Of a stretch of DNA of 64,000 bases, positions 1-10,194 are shown in pieces (the first letter of the stretch is position 1; every line of letters begins with the position of its first letter). The position numbers and the translations under genes are program-made. The stretch covers positions 1,303,501 through 1,367,500 of the forward strand of contig NZ_CP094971.1 in assembly GCF_022869825.1 (NCBI RefSeq), read 5' to 3'. Below the pieces are notes generated by a model. The model was not told the DNA's origin. It was given only the letters and a program-made list of their open reading frames with translations, and ran no database searches. Origin of the DNA: Clostridium sp. BJN0001. Its GTDB lineage: Bacteria > Bacillota > Clostridia > Clostridiales > Clostridiaceae.

Positions 1-141
1 AATTTTATTTTTTGAAAATGCTAAAAGTCCTTCCTCACCATTTGAGGCTTCAAATACATTAAAATTATCTTTCATTAGATAATCTCGTAGTAAAAATCTT
101 ATTCTAAGTTCGTCTTCAACAATTAAAACTGATTTTTTCAT
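1..141 (-). CDS. Response regulator receiver domain, N-terminal fragment (cut by window edge)
   Basis: Only the first 47 codons lie inside the window. They read MKKSVLIVEDELRIRFLLRD, followed by a segment with EASNGEEGLLAF. This is the start of a CheY-like receiver: strand 1 is followed by the acidic pair (ED) that binds Mg2+ next to the phosphoacceptor Asp, and the EAxxGEEAL-type segment is typical. The phosphorylated Asp and any output domain lie outside the window. The start has a good ribosome site (AGGGAGATG, about 5 nt upstream). The gene is divergent from the M16 peptidase. It is probably a two-component regulator; whether OmpR-like or NarL-like cannot be told. Confidence 0.85.
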   Translation of the reverse strand, partial: MKKSVLIVEDELRIRFLLRDYLMKDNFNVFEASNGEEGLLAFSKNKI

Positions 142-265
142 ATATTCATCTCCCTACTTTAATAATATAATACTATCACTAAAATAAGGCAATTATGTTA
201 CAGAGTAATTAGTGACACAAATTAAAGTTTATTGTATTATTAAATATGAAATGGAAAGAAAGGCA

Positions 266-1534
266 ATGGTTAGTTTAATGTTTAATTTGAATTTTGATAT
301 AAAAACTCATACTTTAGAAAACGGTCTTGAAGTAATTACAATAAAAAAAGATACAAAAATAGGTTCAGTAAATATAGGAATAAAGGTTGGGCCTATGTAT
401 GAAAATATGCAGGAGAAGGGAATAAGTCATTTTATAGAACACACTTTATTCAAAGGAACTAAAAAAAGAGATAATAAGACTTTAAATAGCGAGCTAGATT
501 TTCTTGGGGGAGAATATAATGCATATACTGATTATGATGCTACCGTATATACAGTTTCATGTTTATATGAAGAATTAAATTATGCATGCACACTTCTTTC
601 TGATATGATGATGAATTCAGTATTTGATGAAGATGAAATTGAAAAAGAAAGAGGGGTTATCATATCAGAAATTTTAACTAATAAAGACGATATAGAAGAT
701 TTAAGTTTTAAAAATGTTAATTTTGAAGCGTTTGAAAATGGTTTTCTAAAATATGATGTTACAGGAATAGAAGAAAATGTTAAAAACTTCACAAGAAATG
801 ATATAATATCATTTTATAAGAAATTTTATGTTCCAAATAATACTGTAATTTCTATAGTTTCACCGTTAAGTCATGAAGAATCATTAAAAATTATAAAAAA
901 TAATTTTTTAAAGTGGCAAAAAAAGAATATAATTTTTCCAAAAGTAAATATTGAAAATAATAAAAATACAACGGTAACAAATTATAAAAGTAATCTAGAA
1001 CAAAGTACTATAACATATTTATATACTTTTAATGATTTAAAAAAAGAGGAGGAGCTTCCACTTAAAGTACTAAATTATAGACTTGGAGAAAGTGCAAACT
1101 CACTTTTATTTAGGGAAGTAAGAGAAAAAAATGGATATGCTTATGATATATATACTCATCTTGAAATTACAAACAGAATAAAAACTCTTTATATATATAC
1201 AGCCGTATTAAATGGAAAATATAAAGAGGTAAAAAAACTGATTGATAATATTTTAGAAAAATTATTTTTAGGAAAGATACAGATAACAAAAAGAGATCTT
1301 GAAATTATGAAAAAAGTTCATAAAACTGCTGTATTTACAACTCTTGAAGATTCATCAGAACTTTGCAATTATATTCTTCATCAAAAACTTGATGGTGCAG
1401 ATATACTTGAATTTATAAATGATATGGAAAAAATAAATACTTTAGATATTAATTCAGTTACTAAAGTTGCACGAAAGTTATTAAAAAATCCAACAGTTCA
1501 TATCCTTATGCCTAAAAAAAGTAAAGGAAGATAG
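266..1534 (+). CDS. M16 family zinc peptidase (insulinase-like)
   Basis: Zinc metallopeptidase of the pitrilysin/processing-peptidase family. The inverted zinc motif HFIEH is near residue 55 and is followed by the usual LFKGT. The distal Glu ligand lies about 75 residues later in the EKERGVIISEI segment. The C-terminal half has the R/Y pair region (FREVREKNGYAYDI) of M16 substrate-binding domains. About 420 aa is normal for the single-chain bacterial form. An in-frame GTG at 212 would add 18 residues that look non-coding, so I prefer an ATG at 266 or 278, near AAAGG at 259-263; the exact start is uncertain. recX follows after 2 nt, so the two are probably cotranscribed. The substrate is unknown. 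Confidence 0.9.
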   Translation: MVSLMFNLNFDIKTHTLENGLEVITIKKDTKIGSVNIGIKVGPMYENMQEKGISHFIEHTLFKGTKKRDNKTLNSELDFLGGEYNAYTDYDATVYTVSCLYEELNYACTLLSDMMMNSVFDEDEIEKERGVIISEILTNKDDIEDLSFKNVNFEAFENGFLKYDVTGIEENVKNFTRNDIISFYKKFYVPNNTVISIVSPLSHEESLKIIKNNFLKWQKKNIIFPKVNIENNKNTTVTNYKSNLEQSTITYLYTFNDLKKEEELPLKVLNYRLGESANSLLFREVREKNGYAYDIYTHLEITNRIKTLYIYTAVLNGKYKEVKKLIDNILEKLFLGKIQITKRDLEIMKKVHKTAVFTTLEDSSELCNYILHQKLDGADILEFINDMEKINTLDINSVTKVARKLLKNPTVHILMPKKSKGR

Positions 1535-1536
1535 AA

Positions 1537-2163
1537 ATGAAAAAAATAACTAAAATTGAACATCAAAAAAGAAATAAGGATAGATTTAATATTTATGTTA
1601 ATGATGTCTATTCATTTGCTGTTTCAATTGATATCTTATATAGTGAATCATTAAAAGAAGGCATTGAAATTGATGAAGAAAAAATAAAAAGTATTTCAGA
1701 TAAAGAAATGCTAAATAAATGTAAAAATACTGCTCTTAATATAATTGAAAGAAATCTAAAAACTAAAAAACAATTAGAAAATAAACTTAGAGAAAAAGAA
1801 TTTGATGATAGTATAATATTTGAAACTATGAAATTCTTAGAACATTATGGATATATTAACGATAGTGAATATATAAAATTATTTATTAAGGAAAAAATAA
1901 AAAAATATGGTAAAAGAAAAATTATTTATGAACTTATAAGAAAAGGTATAAAAAAAGAAGATGTAGAACTTGAATTTGAAAACTCATCTTATATAGAAGA
2001 TATTGAAATAGAATCTGCAAAAAAGATAGCAAAGAAAAAACTTGATTCTATTTTAAAAAAAGAGGATGACAAGTATAAAATAAGAGGGAAATTATATAAT
2101 TATCTTTTATCAAAAGGGTATCAGACTAATATTATAAAACAAATCATAGAAGAATTAACTTAG
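1537..2163 (+). CDS. recX: Regulatory protein RecX
   Basis: 208-aa modulator of RecA filaments. It shows the three-helix RecX repeats: the first around residues 60-95 (ALNIIERNLKTKKQLENKL), a second around 105-140 (LEHYGYINDSEYIKLFI, then the KYGKRKIIYELIRKGI segment), and a third at the C-terminus (IRGKLYNYLLSKGY). The basic N-terminal extension before the repeats is common in Firmicutes. It begins 2 nt after the M16 peptidase stop, implying translational coupling. recA is not in the window. Family assignment is firm; activity is inferred from the family. Confidence 0.9.
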   Translation: MKKITKIEHQKRNKDRFNIYVNDVYSFAVSIDILYSESLKEGIEIDEEKIKSISDKEMLNKCKNTALNIIERNLKTKKQLENKLREKEFDDSIIFETMKFLEHYGYINDSEYIKLFIKEKIKKYGKRKIIYELIRKGIKKEDVELEFENSSYIEDIEIESAKKIAKKKLDSILKKEDDKYKIRGKLYNYLLSKGYQTNIIKQIIEELT

Positions 2164-2196
2164 GCATATTATATGCAAAAATAGAGGTGAAAACAA

Positions 2197-3261
2197 ATGG
2201 ATTTTTCAAATATTAGTTACACAATTATTGCTTTTATAATGCTTTTTGCTATTATAAAAACGGTAATAACTGTTTTGCACACATCAGATATAAGGCAGGC
2301 AATGTATCCAATAATGCGCGATATTTCAAGTTTTATAAGCTTTATTATAATAGTATTATTTTATGATAAATTTTATGAATTTATAAAATTTATATTATCA
2401 TTATTTTCAAAATATAAAGTTGCATCACTTGGAGTAATGAAACTTGCAGGTCTTGTTATAGTATTCTTTTTAATAAGAATATGTATAAAATGGATATTAT
2501 TTCTAATAAATGAATTTGTATTAAAATTCTTTATAAATTTTATAAATGGAAGTAAGATTATCTCTATGTTATTTGGTATGCTTCTTGGTGTAATAAGAGG
2601 AATGACTCTAGTTTTCGCTTTATTTATACCAATTGCAATCATAAATTGTATTCCACAAAGTCCTGTCGTTATTGATGTATTTGATAATATGTATGGATAT
2701 GACAAGGTACTAAATATAGTAAATACAGGGACATCTAAAATAATACAAAGCGGACTTACAAAAGATGTGAAAAATAATAAAATTATTCTTTATAATGGAG
2801 TAACTATAGAAGACGGAGTAAAGAGTAATTCTGAAATAGATAATAAGGCAAAAACACTTGTATCTAACTATAATACAGATAGAGAAAAAGCTAAAAAACT
2901 TTATACATGGGTAGGAAGCAATATAAAATATGATGATTCTAAAGCTCAGCAAGTTATAAATTCAGAGGATGTAAAAGATAGTGGGGCAATATCAGCTTTT
3001 GAAACAAGAAAAGGAATATGTTTTGATTATGCATGTCTATATGCAGCTATGTCAAAGGCAGTAGGTCTTAAAGTAAGAGTTATTACAGGTCAGGCTAATA
3101 ATGGTCAGCAGTTTATAAGCCATGCTTGGAACGAAGTATACCTTAATGATGAAAAAAAGTGGATAAAAGTTGATCCTACATTTTATTCTGGAGGAAACTA
3201 TTTTGATAATAGTGATTTTGATGAAATTCATAAAAAAGAAAATATTGCAGGAGAATTTTAA
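2197..3261 (+). CDS. CvpA-like membrane domain fused to transglutaminase-like domain
   Basis: 354 aa preceded by AGAGGTGA. Residues 1-160 contain about four hydrophobic helices and a segment (LFGMLLGVIRGMTLVFALF) resembling the CvpA/colicin-V-production family. Residues 210-350 form a transglutaminase-like cysteine protease fold: Cys in KGICFDYACLYAAM, His in SHAWNEVYLN and Asp in KVDPTF supply the Cys-His-Asp triad in the usual order. The predicted topology puts the enzyme domain outside or at the membrane face, suggesting a role in envelope protein or peptide processing. The stop overlaps the convergent TPR gene by 3 nt. The substrate is unknown. Confidence 0.8.
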   Translation: MDFSNISYTIIAFIMLFAIIKTVITVLHTSDIRQAMYPIMRDISSFISFIIIVLFYDKFYEFIKFILSLFSKYKVASLGVMKLAGLVIVFFLIRICIKWILFLINEFVLKFFINFINGSKIISMLFGMLLGVIRGMTLVFALFIPIAIINCIPQSPVVIDVFDNMYGYDKVLNIVNTGTSKIIQSGLTKDVKNNKIILYNGVTIEDGVKSNSEIDNKAKTLVSNYNTDREKAKKLYTWVGSNIKYDDSKAQQVINSEDVKDSGAISAFETRKGICFDYACLYAAMSKAVGLKVRVITGQANNGQQFISHAWNEVYLNDEKKWIKVDPTFYSGGNYFDNSDFDEIHKKENIAGEF

Positions 3262-3617
3262 TTTGAATTTGTTGTTATTTTAGAAATAAGAATATTAACG
3301 GCTTTTTCACATTCTTTATCATTTGAATCAATACTCCATGCAAGATTAAAAAGTCTTAAGGCTTTATCTATACATTCTTTCATTGCATAGCAGTATCCTA
3401 AATTAAAAATATATTTTCCTTCTCTTGATAAACTTATAGCTTTTTTTAAAAATTCAATAGCATCATCATAATTTTGAAGCTTTATGAAACATACACCTGA
3501 ATTATAATAGGAACATGCTTCATTTTGATTTTTAAAAATTGACTTTTTGTAGTAGTAAAGAGCCCGTTTATAGTCCTTTTGATTATAATATTTATTACCT
3601 TCGTTAAAGTAGTTCAT
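3258..3617 (-). CDS. Small TPR-repeat protein
   Basis: 119 aa made almost entirely of about three tetratricopeptide repeats. The clearest are NEGNKYYNQKDYKRALYYY, a second with SYYNSGVCFIKLQNYDDAI, and a third with YIFNLGYCYAMKECIDKAL. There is no signal peptide, so it is probably a cytoplasmic scaffold. A GGAGG site lies just upstream of the ATG. Its 3' end overlaps the transglutaminase gene on the other strand by 3 nt. No specific partner can be read from the context. Confidence 0.75.
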   Translation of the reverse strand: MNYFNEGNKYYNQKDYKRALYYYKKSIFKNQNEACSYYNSGVCFIKLQNYDDAIEFLKKAISLSREGKYIFNLGYCYAMKECIDKALRLFNLAWSIDSNDKECEKAVNILISKITTNSN

Positions 3618-3777
3618 ACAAGCCTCCGACTATGTTTAATTTTGCATTTTGCAATGAATTATAGTAGAATATAATAATTGATAAGTTGTATACTTACAAT
3701 AGTTATATTCTTAACTATTTAATGAAAATTTATACATTATACTATCGATTTAATTTTTAAGTAGGTGAAAAATTTAG

Positions 3778-6700
3778 ATGAAGATTTACAAAATTGGTCT
3801 TGATATTGGATCTACAACTGTTAAACTTGCAGTTTTAAATGAAGAGAATCAGTTGATTTATAAAAAATATCAGAGACATTTTTCAGACATTAAAAATACT
3901 ATTATTTCATTAATTAAAGATTGTTATACAAAACTTGGAGATATAGAATGTACAATTGCAATGACAGGATCTGGTGGACTTTCTATATCTAATTTTTTGG
4001 GTATAAAATTTGTACAAGAAGTTATTGCATGTTCAAAAACAGTTGAAACGCTTATTCCTAGAACAGATGTAGTTATAGAACTCGGTGGAGAAGATGCTAA
4101 AATTACATATTTTAGAGATGGAATAGATCAGAGAATGAACGGCAGCTGTGCAGGAGGAACTGGTTCTTTTATAGACCAGATGGCATCTCTTTTAAATACT
4201 GATGCTAAAGGACTTGATAAGCTTTGTGAAAATTATAAAGTAATATATCCAATAGCAGCACGATGTGGAGTATTTGCTAAAACAGATATTCAGCCACTTA
4301 TTAATCAAGGAGCTGCAAAAGAAGATATAGCAGCATCTATTTTTCAAGCTGTAGTTAATCAAACAATAAGTGGACTTGCTTGTGGAAAGCCTATACGCGG
4401 AAATGTTGCATTTTTAGGAGGTCCATTACATTTTTTGCCACAGCTTAGAAAAAGATTTATAGAAACGTTAAAGCTTGGCCCATCAAATGTAATAGCACCT
4501 TCAGAGTCTCAGCTTTTCGTTGCAATTGGTGCTTCTCTTATGTCTAAGGATGAAAAAGAATGTAAATTTTCAGATATATATAAAAGTGTAATTAATTTAA
4601 GTGCTGAAACAGATAGCAATGTATTAACACTTGATCCACTTTTTGAAAATGAAGATGAATATATAAAGTTTAAAGAAAGACATGATAAAGATAAAGCTAA
4701 ATTTAGAGAACTTAATTCATATACTGGACCTGCCTATTTAGGTATTGATGCAGGATCTACAACAACAAAAATAGTTTTGATGGATGATAAAAACGAGATA
4801 CTTTATACAGAATATGAATCTAATGAGGGAAATCCATTAAACAAAGTAGTAAATATGCTTAAAGATTTATATAAATCTTTGCCAAGTAATGTGAAAATAG
4901 TTAATTCAGCAGTTACAGGATATGGAGAAGCACTTATAAAAAAGGCTCTTCATGTTGATATTGGAGAAGTTGAAACAATAGCTCATTATAAGGCTGCAGA
5001 TTATTTTCTCCCTGGAGTCGATTTTATTCTTGATATAGGTGGACAAGACATGAAATGTATCAAGATAAAAAACGGAGCAATTGATAGTATAATCTTAAAC
5101 GAAGCATGTTCATCAGGATGTGGTTCATTTATAGAAAGCTTTGCAAAATCATTAAATATGTCTGTAGCTTCTTTTGCAAAAGAAGCACTTAAATCCCAAA
5201 AGCCCGTTGATTTAGGTTCAAGATGTACGGTATTTATGAATTCAAGAGTAAAACAGTCTCAAAAAGAAGGGGCTAAGGTATCTGATATTTCAGCTGGACT
5301 TTCATATTCTGTTATTAAGAATTCATTATTTAAAGTTATAAAACTTCGTGATGAAAAAGATATTGGAGATCATGTTATAGTACAAGGTGGAACTTTCTAT
5401 AATGATGCAATTTTAAGAAGCTTTGAATTAATTTCAAAGAAAAATGCTGTAAGACCTGATATTGCTGGGCTTATGGGAGCTTTTGGATGCGCAATAATTG
5501 CAAAAGAAAGACTTAAAAAAGACTATAAATGTACTTTATTAAATAAAAATGATATAGAAAACTTTACAATGACAACATCATTTAGAAGATGCGGAAAGTG
5601 TACAAATAATTGTCTTCTTACTGTAAATAAATTTTCTACATCTGAAGAATTTATTACAGGAAACAGATGTGAAAGAGGACTCGGAATAGAGCCTTCAAAG
5701 AAAAATAAGCTTCCAAATCTTTATGATTATAAATATAAAAGAACATTTGCATATAAGCCATTAAAGGAAACAGATGCAAAAAGAGGAATAATTGGAATAC
5801 CAAGAGTACTTAATATGTACGAAAATTATCCGTTCTGGTTTACTCTTTTAACTGAGCTTGGATTTTCGGTAAGATTATCTCCAAAATCAAATAAAAAAGT
5901 ATTTGAAAAAGGAATTGAAACAATTCCTTCAGAATCTGCATGTTATCCAGCTAAATTAGTTCATGGACACATAATGGCATTAATTGAAAATGGAATAAAA
6001 ACAATATTTTATCCATGTATTCCTTATGAAAAGAAACAGTTTAATGATGCAAATAATCATTATAATTGTCCAATAGTTACTTCATATCCTGAAGTAATAA
6101 GAACAAATGTTGAAAGAATAAAAGAAGTAAAATTTATAGAACCGTTTTTATCACTTGATAATTACGATATTCTTCCTAAAAGAATTGTAGAAGAATTTAA
6201 AGATTATAATGTAACATATAAAGAAGCAAAAAATGCAGTATTAAAAGCAGTGGATGAGAGAAATGCATATAAAAATGATATTGAAGAAAAAGGAAAAGAA
6301 GTTTTAGAATATCTAAAAGAGAATCATAAAAAGGGTATTGTATTATGTGGAAGACCTTATCATGTTGATCCTGAAATAAATCACGGAATACCTGAAATAA
6401 TAACATCTTTTGGTATGGCAGTTTTAACTGAAGATAGTATATGTAATCTTGGAAAATTAAAAACAGAATTAAGAGTTGTAGACCAGTGGGTCTATCATTC
6501 AAGATTATATAGGGCAGCTTCATTTATTTGTGAAAATGATAATCTTGAGATTATACAGCTTAATTCATTTGGATGTGGACTTGATGCTGTTACAACTGAT
6601 CAAGTATCAGAAATCATGGAGTCTTCTGGAAAATTATATACTGTTTTAAAAATTGATGAAGGAACTAATCTTGGAGCAGTAAAAATAAGAATACGATCAT

Positions 6701-8076
6701 TAAAAGCTGCAATTGAAGAAAGAGAGAGAAGTAAGTATAAACCTATTTTATCTGAAATAGAATATAAAAATCCAGTATTTACAAAGGAAATGAAAAGTGA
6801 ATATACTATTCTTACTCCTCAGATGTCGCCTATACATTTTGATCTTATTGAAGCAGCAGTAAGAAGTGTAGGTTATAATATTCATGTTCTTCCTTCAAAT
6901 GATTTAAAAGCAGTAGATGAAGGTCTTAAATATGTAAATAATGATGCTTGTTATCCGTCAATAATAGTTGTAGGTCAGATAATAGAAGCTTTAAAATCTG
7001 GAAAATATGATTTAAATAAAACTGCTGTAATAATGAGCCAGACAGGTGGTGGATGCAGAGCAACAAATTATATTGGATTTATAAAACTTGCAATGAAACA
7101 TGCTGGATTTTCTAATATTCCTATTATCTCATTAAATACTATAGGACTTGAAAAGCAGCCTGGATTTAAATTAAGTATTCCACTTATAAGAAGATCTTTA
7201 ATGGCAATAATTTATGGTGATCTTCTTATGAGAGTTCTTTATAGAGTAAGACCATATGAAAAAGAGAAAGGCTCTGCAAATAGTCTTTATAATAAATGGA
7301 ATGAAATCTCAAAAGATAATTTAAGAAATGGAAAAATGTCTATATTTAAAGAGAATATTAAAAATATTATAAAAGAATTTGATAATCTTCCTATTTTAAA
7401 TATAGTAAAACCTAGAGTAGGTATCGTAGGAGAAATCTTAGTTAAATTTCATCCAACAGCTAATAACAATATCGTTAATATATTAGAAAAGGAAGGTGCT
7501 GAAGCAGTAGTACCCGATCTTTTAGGCTTTTTCTTATATTCTGCAACAGATAATCAGTTTAAAGCAGATTATCTTGGAAAAAGCAAAATGAATAAAGTTA
7601 TATCAGAGCTCTCTATAAAATATATAGAATCATTCACTAAAGTTCTTAAATCTGAACTTGATAAAAGTGAAAGATTTGAAAGCCCTGATAGTATAAAACA
7701 TTTAAAAGAACTTGCATCTAAGATTTTATCTATAGGAAATGAAACAGGTGAAGGATGGTTTCTAACAGCAGAAATGCTAGAGCTTTTAGAAAATAATGTT
7801 AAAAATATTATATGTATTCAGCCATTTGCATGTCTTCCAAACCATGTTACTGGAAAAGGAATGATAAAACCACTTAAGGAATATTCTCATAATGCTAATA
7901 TTGTAGCAATAGATTATGATCCTGGTGCTTCTAATGTAAATCAGTTAAATAGAATAAAACTAATGCTTTCAGTTGCCTTTAAAAATATTGATGTTTCTGT
8001 AAAAGAACATAAACATGCTGAAAAATCAAAAGAAATTGAATCAGAAAACGCAAATATTAAATTAAGCAATGTATAA
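3778..8076 (+). CDS. Giant fusion: two BadF/HgdC-type activase domains plus 2-hydroxyacyl-CoA dehydratase-like region
   Basis: 1432 aa. Two ASKHA ATPase domains (about 1-265 and 320-580) each begin with a phosphate-1 loop ([24 protein letters not shown]). Each carries the two cysteines that in HgdC-type activases bridge a [4Fe-4S] cluster: C124/C163 in the first and C444/C483 in the second, both 39 apart. A Cys-rich stretch (C605, C608, C612, then NRCERG near 632) follows. The rest resembles DUF2229 and HgdB/BcrC-like dehydratase segments ([37 protein letters not shown]). Such large fusions are known in clostridia but their reaction is not established. Family chemistry is ATP-driven one-electron reduction of acyl-CoA-type substrates. 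A small unknown protein follows in the same operon. Confidence 0.85.
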   Translation: MKIYKIGLDIGSTTVKLAVLNEENQLIYKKYQRHFSDIKNTIISLIKDCYTKLGDIECTIAMTGSGGLSISNFLGIKFVQEVIACSKTVETLIPRTDVVIELGGEDAKITYFRDGIDQRMNGSCAGGTGSFIDQMASLLNTDAKGLDKLCENYKVIYPIAARCGVFAKTDIQPLINQGAAKEDIAASIFQAVVNQTISGLACGKPIRGNVAFLGGPLHFLPQLRKRFIETLKLGPSNVIAPSESQLFVAIGASLMSKDEKECKFSDIYKSVINLSAETDSNVLTLDPLFENEDEYIKFKERHDKDKAKFRELNSYTGPAYLGIDAGSTTTKIVLMDDKNEILYTEYESNEGNPLNKVVNMLKDLYKSLPSNVKIVNSAVTGYGEALIKKALHVDIGEVETIAHYKAADYFLPGVDFILDIGGQDMKCIKIKNGAIDSIILNEACSSGCGSFIESFAKSLNMSVASFAKEALKSQKPVDLGSRCTVFMNSRVKQSQKEGAKVSDISAGLSYSVIKNSLFKVIKLRDEKDIGDHVIVQGGTFYNDAILRSFELISKKNAVRPDIAGLMGAFGCAIIAKERLKKDYKCTLLNKNDIENFTMTTSFRRCGKCTNNCLLTVNKFSTSEEFITGNRCERGLGIEPSKKNKLPNLYDYKYKRTFAYKPLKETDAKRGIIGIPRVLNMYENYPFWFTLLTELGFSVRLSPKSNKKVFEKGIETIPSESACYPAKLVHGHIMALIENGIKTIFYPCIPYEKKQFNDANNHYNCPIVTSYPEVIRTNVERIKEVKFIEPFLSLDNYDILPKRIVEEFKDYNVTYKEAKNAVLKAVDERNAYKNDIEEKGKEVLEYLKENHKKGIVLCGRPYHVDPEINHGIPEIITSFGMAVLTEDSICNLGKLKTELRVVDQWVYHSRLYRAASFICENDNLEIIQLNSFGCGLDAVTTDQVSEIMESSGKLYTVLKIDEGTNLGAVKIRIRSLKAAIEERERSKYKPILSEIEYKNPVFTKEMKSEYTILTPQMSPIHFDLIEAAVRSVGYNIHVLPSNDLKAVDEGLKYVNNDACYPSIIVVGQIIEALKSGKYDLNKTAVIMSQTGGGCRATNYIGFIKLAMKHAGFSNIPIISLNTIGLEKQPGFKLSIPLIRRSLMAIIYGDLLMRVLYRVRPYEKEKGSANSLYNKWNEISKDNLRNGKMSIFKENIKNIIKEFDNLPILNIVKPRVGIVGEILVKFHPTANNNIVNILEKEGAEAVVPDLLGFFLYSATDNQFKADYLGKSKMNKVISELSIKYIESFTKVLKSELDKSERFESPDSIKHLKELASKILSIGNETGEGWFLTAEMLELLENNVKNIICIQPFACLPNHVTGKGMIKPLKEYSHNANIVAIDYDPGASNVNQLNRIKLMLSVAFKNIDVSVKEHKHAEKSKEIESENANIKLSNV

Positions 8077-8091
8077 TTAGGAGAGATTTAT

Positions 8092-8493
8092 ATGAATAAA
8101 GAAATTGATATTAATGAATTAAGTGAAATTTTAAAAAGACTTGATTTACTTATGCCTCTAGATGTACTTATCCGTTCAAAATTAAGTGGTGGATGGGTTA
8201 CAATTCAAGGAAAAGCTTTTATAGAAGAAAATACTAATTTAAAAAATAGTATTGATATAAAAATTTCGGATAGAGAAACAAAAGAAGGAAATATTATAAG
8301 GATAGTTGGAAGTAAATCTAAAAAATTTAATATAAGTCTTTCTCCAAGTCATTATAAAGAAATAAAAAGACATGGAATTAACATCGATATGATAAAAATT
8401 GATGATACTTCATGTAAATTTAAAATAGATGATAGTATTATTTTTTCTATTAATAGAAATGAACATGAAATAGAAAAACTTATTTTTAAATAA
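8092..8493 (+). CDS. Conserved hypothetical protein, 133 aa
   Basis: Starts 15 nt after the giant activase fusion with ribosome site AGGAGAG, so it is probably translated from the same mRNA. It has no signal peptide or membrane segment. The N-terminus is helical (IDINELSEILKRLDLLMPLDV), followed by [10 protein letters not shown] segments (GGWVTIQGKAFIEE, then the KEGNIIRIVGSK and KFNISLSPSHYKEI segments). I do not recognise a family. Context suggests an accessory role to the fusion or simple cotranscription; nothing decides between them. Confidence 0.7.
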   Translation: MNKEIDINELSEILKRLDLLMPLDVLIRSKLSGGWVTIQGKAFIEENTNLKNSIDIKISDRETKEGNIIRIVGSKSKKFNISLSPSHYKEIKRHGINIDMIKIDDTSCKFKIDDSIIFSINRNEHEIEKLIFK

Positions 8494-8552
8494 TTCTATT
8501 AAGTTTAAAAATGAGTGTTCGATTATTAAAAAGAGAGATTGGAGGTGTATTT

Positions 8553-9149
8553 ATGATCAAAAAATACAAAATAATTAGCATATTATCTTTATTAGCTTTG
8601 CTTAGTCCTTGCATTAATGTGCATGTTTATGCTGATGATAATGAAAAATATAAACCTACAGATGTTACTATGGAAGATTATAGCAATCCTGTAACTCCCG
8701 GTTTTAATAATGAAATAGAAAAAAGTGAAGAGTATACAGATTCATTTATAAGTGCATTCAATCAGAATGAAATTAAAAAAACTGATAATGAAGATGAAAA
8801 TAACAGTTCTAATGAAGATGAAAAAAGTGATGTTTATGTATATTATAATAAACCTGCTGATTTTAAAGTCGATTATGATATTGTATCTTCATGCCCAAGT
8901 ACAGGAAACAGAGGAGATTTTTGGGGACAAACAAACGATGGCAAATGGATATGTATAGTTAACGGTCTTCCTGCAACTGGTTGGAAGAATATTGGTGGAA
9001 CATGGTATTATATGGACTATGATGGTATTATGCAGACAGGATGGGTAAATGTTGGTCAGTATTGGTATTATTTTTATCCAAGTGGTGCAATGGCATATAA
9101 TACATGGATTGGAAATTATTATTTAGGATATAATGGAGATATGAGATAG
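8553..9149 (+). CDS. Secreted protein with cell-wall-binding repeats
   Basis: 198 aa when started at the ATG 7 nt after TTGGAGGTG; an upstream in-frame ATG at 8511 would place this ribosome site inside the gene. It has a signal peptide (MIKKYKIISILSLLALLSPC, ending near VYADD) and then an acidic low-complexity linker of about 80 residues. The C-terminal 70 residues hold CW_binding_1-type repeats (WKNIGGTWYYMDYDGIMQTG, then WVNVGQYWYYFYPSGAMAY). No catalytic domain is present, so it is probably a wall-attached decoy, scaffold or regulator. A bidirectional terminator follows directly. Confidence 0.85.
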   Translation: MIKKYKIISILSLLALLSPCINVHVYADDNEKYKPTDVTMEDYSNPVTPGFNNEIEKSEEYTDSFISAFNQNEIKKTDNEDENNSSNEDEKSDVYVYYNKPADFKVDYDIVSSCPSTGNRGDFWGQTNDGKWICIVNGLPATGWKNIGGTWYYMDYDGIMQTGWVNVGQYWYYFYPSGAMAYNTWIGNYYLGYNGDMR

Positions 9150-9150
9150 C

Positions 9151-9186
9151 AAAAAAGTTTCTGCAAAAAAAGCAGAAACTTTTTTA
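9151..9186. terminator. Bidirectional Rho-independent terminator
   Basis: The arms AAAAAAGTTTCTGC and GCAGAAACTTTTTT form a 14-bp stem around an A7 loop, with T tracts in both directions. It lies between the convergent wall-binding protein and AraC-type regulator genes. Confidence 0.9.
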
Positions 9187-10074
9187 TTTATTTGTATTTC
9201 TTTTTCTAAAATTAGTTGGAGTAATTTTATATTTTTTTCTAAATATTTTATTAAAATATGATATGTTATTAAATCCACATTCAAGAGCTATATCCATAAT
9301 AGATTTATCAGTTTCATCAAGCAGATGAGCGGAAGATTCTATTCTATAATTATTTATGTATTCTGTACATGTCATCCCTATGTATTTTTTAAAAAATCTC
9401 ATAAAATGATACTCGCTAAAGTTACAATAATCTGAAATTTCTTGAATTGATATTTGTCTTGTATAATTGTCTTCAATATAATTTAATATTTTTTTTATCT
9501 TATTTGTAATATGACTATTTATTTCAAACTGTTTATTGTCAGTAAAAACATGATTTTTATAAAAATTATAAAATAGTTCAAAAAGAAGTGACTTTAGTTT
9601 TAATTCAAATGCATCAGATTTATTCTGATAACATAAGAATATTTCATCTATAATATTTTTATATAATTCATAATCTTTAAAATTTCTTTTAATTATTACA
9701 GGAACAATATCATTTTCATTACATATATTAGAAAAATATCTAAATGCACATACATCTGTAAGTGCACTATTTAAAATATCCATATTAAAGACCATAGTAT
9801 TACTTCTAAGTATATCTTGTTTAAGTTTTACTATAGAATGTAGAGAAAAAGGTTTTATAATAAGTATATCTCCTTCTTCAAGTTCTGTATCAAATAAATT
9901 AATATTATAAATGCATCCACCCTCTTCTATTATTGATATTTCAATCTCTTCATGCCAGTGCATATTAAGAACATTTGTTTTATTTTCAAATAAACATTTA
10001 TAAATCGTGAAAGGAAGAAGGAAGTCTCCATGTATCCTTTTTTCTTTTAAATTTTTATAATTTATGTTTTTCAT
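9184..10074 (-). CDS. AraC-family transcriptional regulator with N-terminal cupin
   Basis: 296 aa. The N-terminal half is a cupin-like sensor (LNMHWHEEIEISIIEEG, then GDILIIKPFSLHSI), the classic AraC ligand-pocket pattern. Residues 195-292 are two helix-turn-helix units (IQEISDYCNFSEYHFMRFFK, then MDIALECGFNNISYFNKIFR) with the RKKYKITPTNFRK signature end. It is divergent from the GH31 alpha-glucosidase, with starts about 120 nt apart. By analogy it is likely a sugar-responsive activator of that gene; the ligand is unknown. RBS AAAGGATAA. Confidence 0.92.
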   Translation of the reverse strand: MKNINYKNLKEKRIHGDFLLPFTIYKCLFENKTNVLNMHWHEEIEISIIEEGGCIYNINLFDTELEEGDILIIKPFSLHSIVKLKQDILRSNTMVFNMDILNSALTDVCAFRYFSNICNENDIVPVIIKRNFKDYELYKNIIDEIFLCYQNKSDAFELKLKSLLFELFYNFYKNHVFTDNKQFEINSHITNKIKKILNYIEDNYTRQISIQEISDYCNFSEYHFMRFFKKYIGMTCTEYINNYRIESSAHLLDETDKSIMDIALECGFNNISYFNKIFRKKYKITPTNFRKRNTNK

Positions 10075-10194
10075 AGTTATCCTTTCTTAAAAAAGCAGTA
10101 TTGTGTTAAAAATATTGCGATAATGCAAGATTTTTATAAAAACATCTAGTATAATATATATAATAACATTTTAAACTAAAAAGGAGTGACAAAA
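10075..10194. promoter_or_regulatory. Divergent promoter region, AraC regulator / GH31
   Basis: 120 nt between divergent genes. On the plus strand a TATAAT lies at 10150-10155, about 40 nt before the GH31 start, with no good -35 box, as expected of an activator-dependent promoter. A short inverted repeat, TTGC-N6-GCAA, lies at 10115-10128 upstream of it and could be part of a regulator site. The operator call is weak. Confidence 0.4.

Noticed and set aside
212..265. GTG-started extension of the M16 peptidase
   Set aside because: The residues do not resemble the family start and fall in an AT-rich promoter-like stretch.
3910..8060. Several minus-strand frames of 60-110 aa inside or across real genes here and elsewhere
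   Set aside because: They are antisense frames of AT-rich genes with low-complexity translations and no ribosome site.
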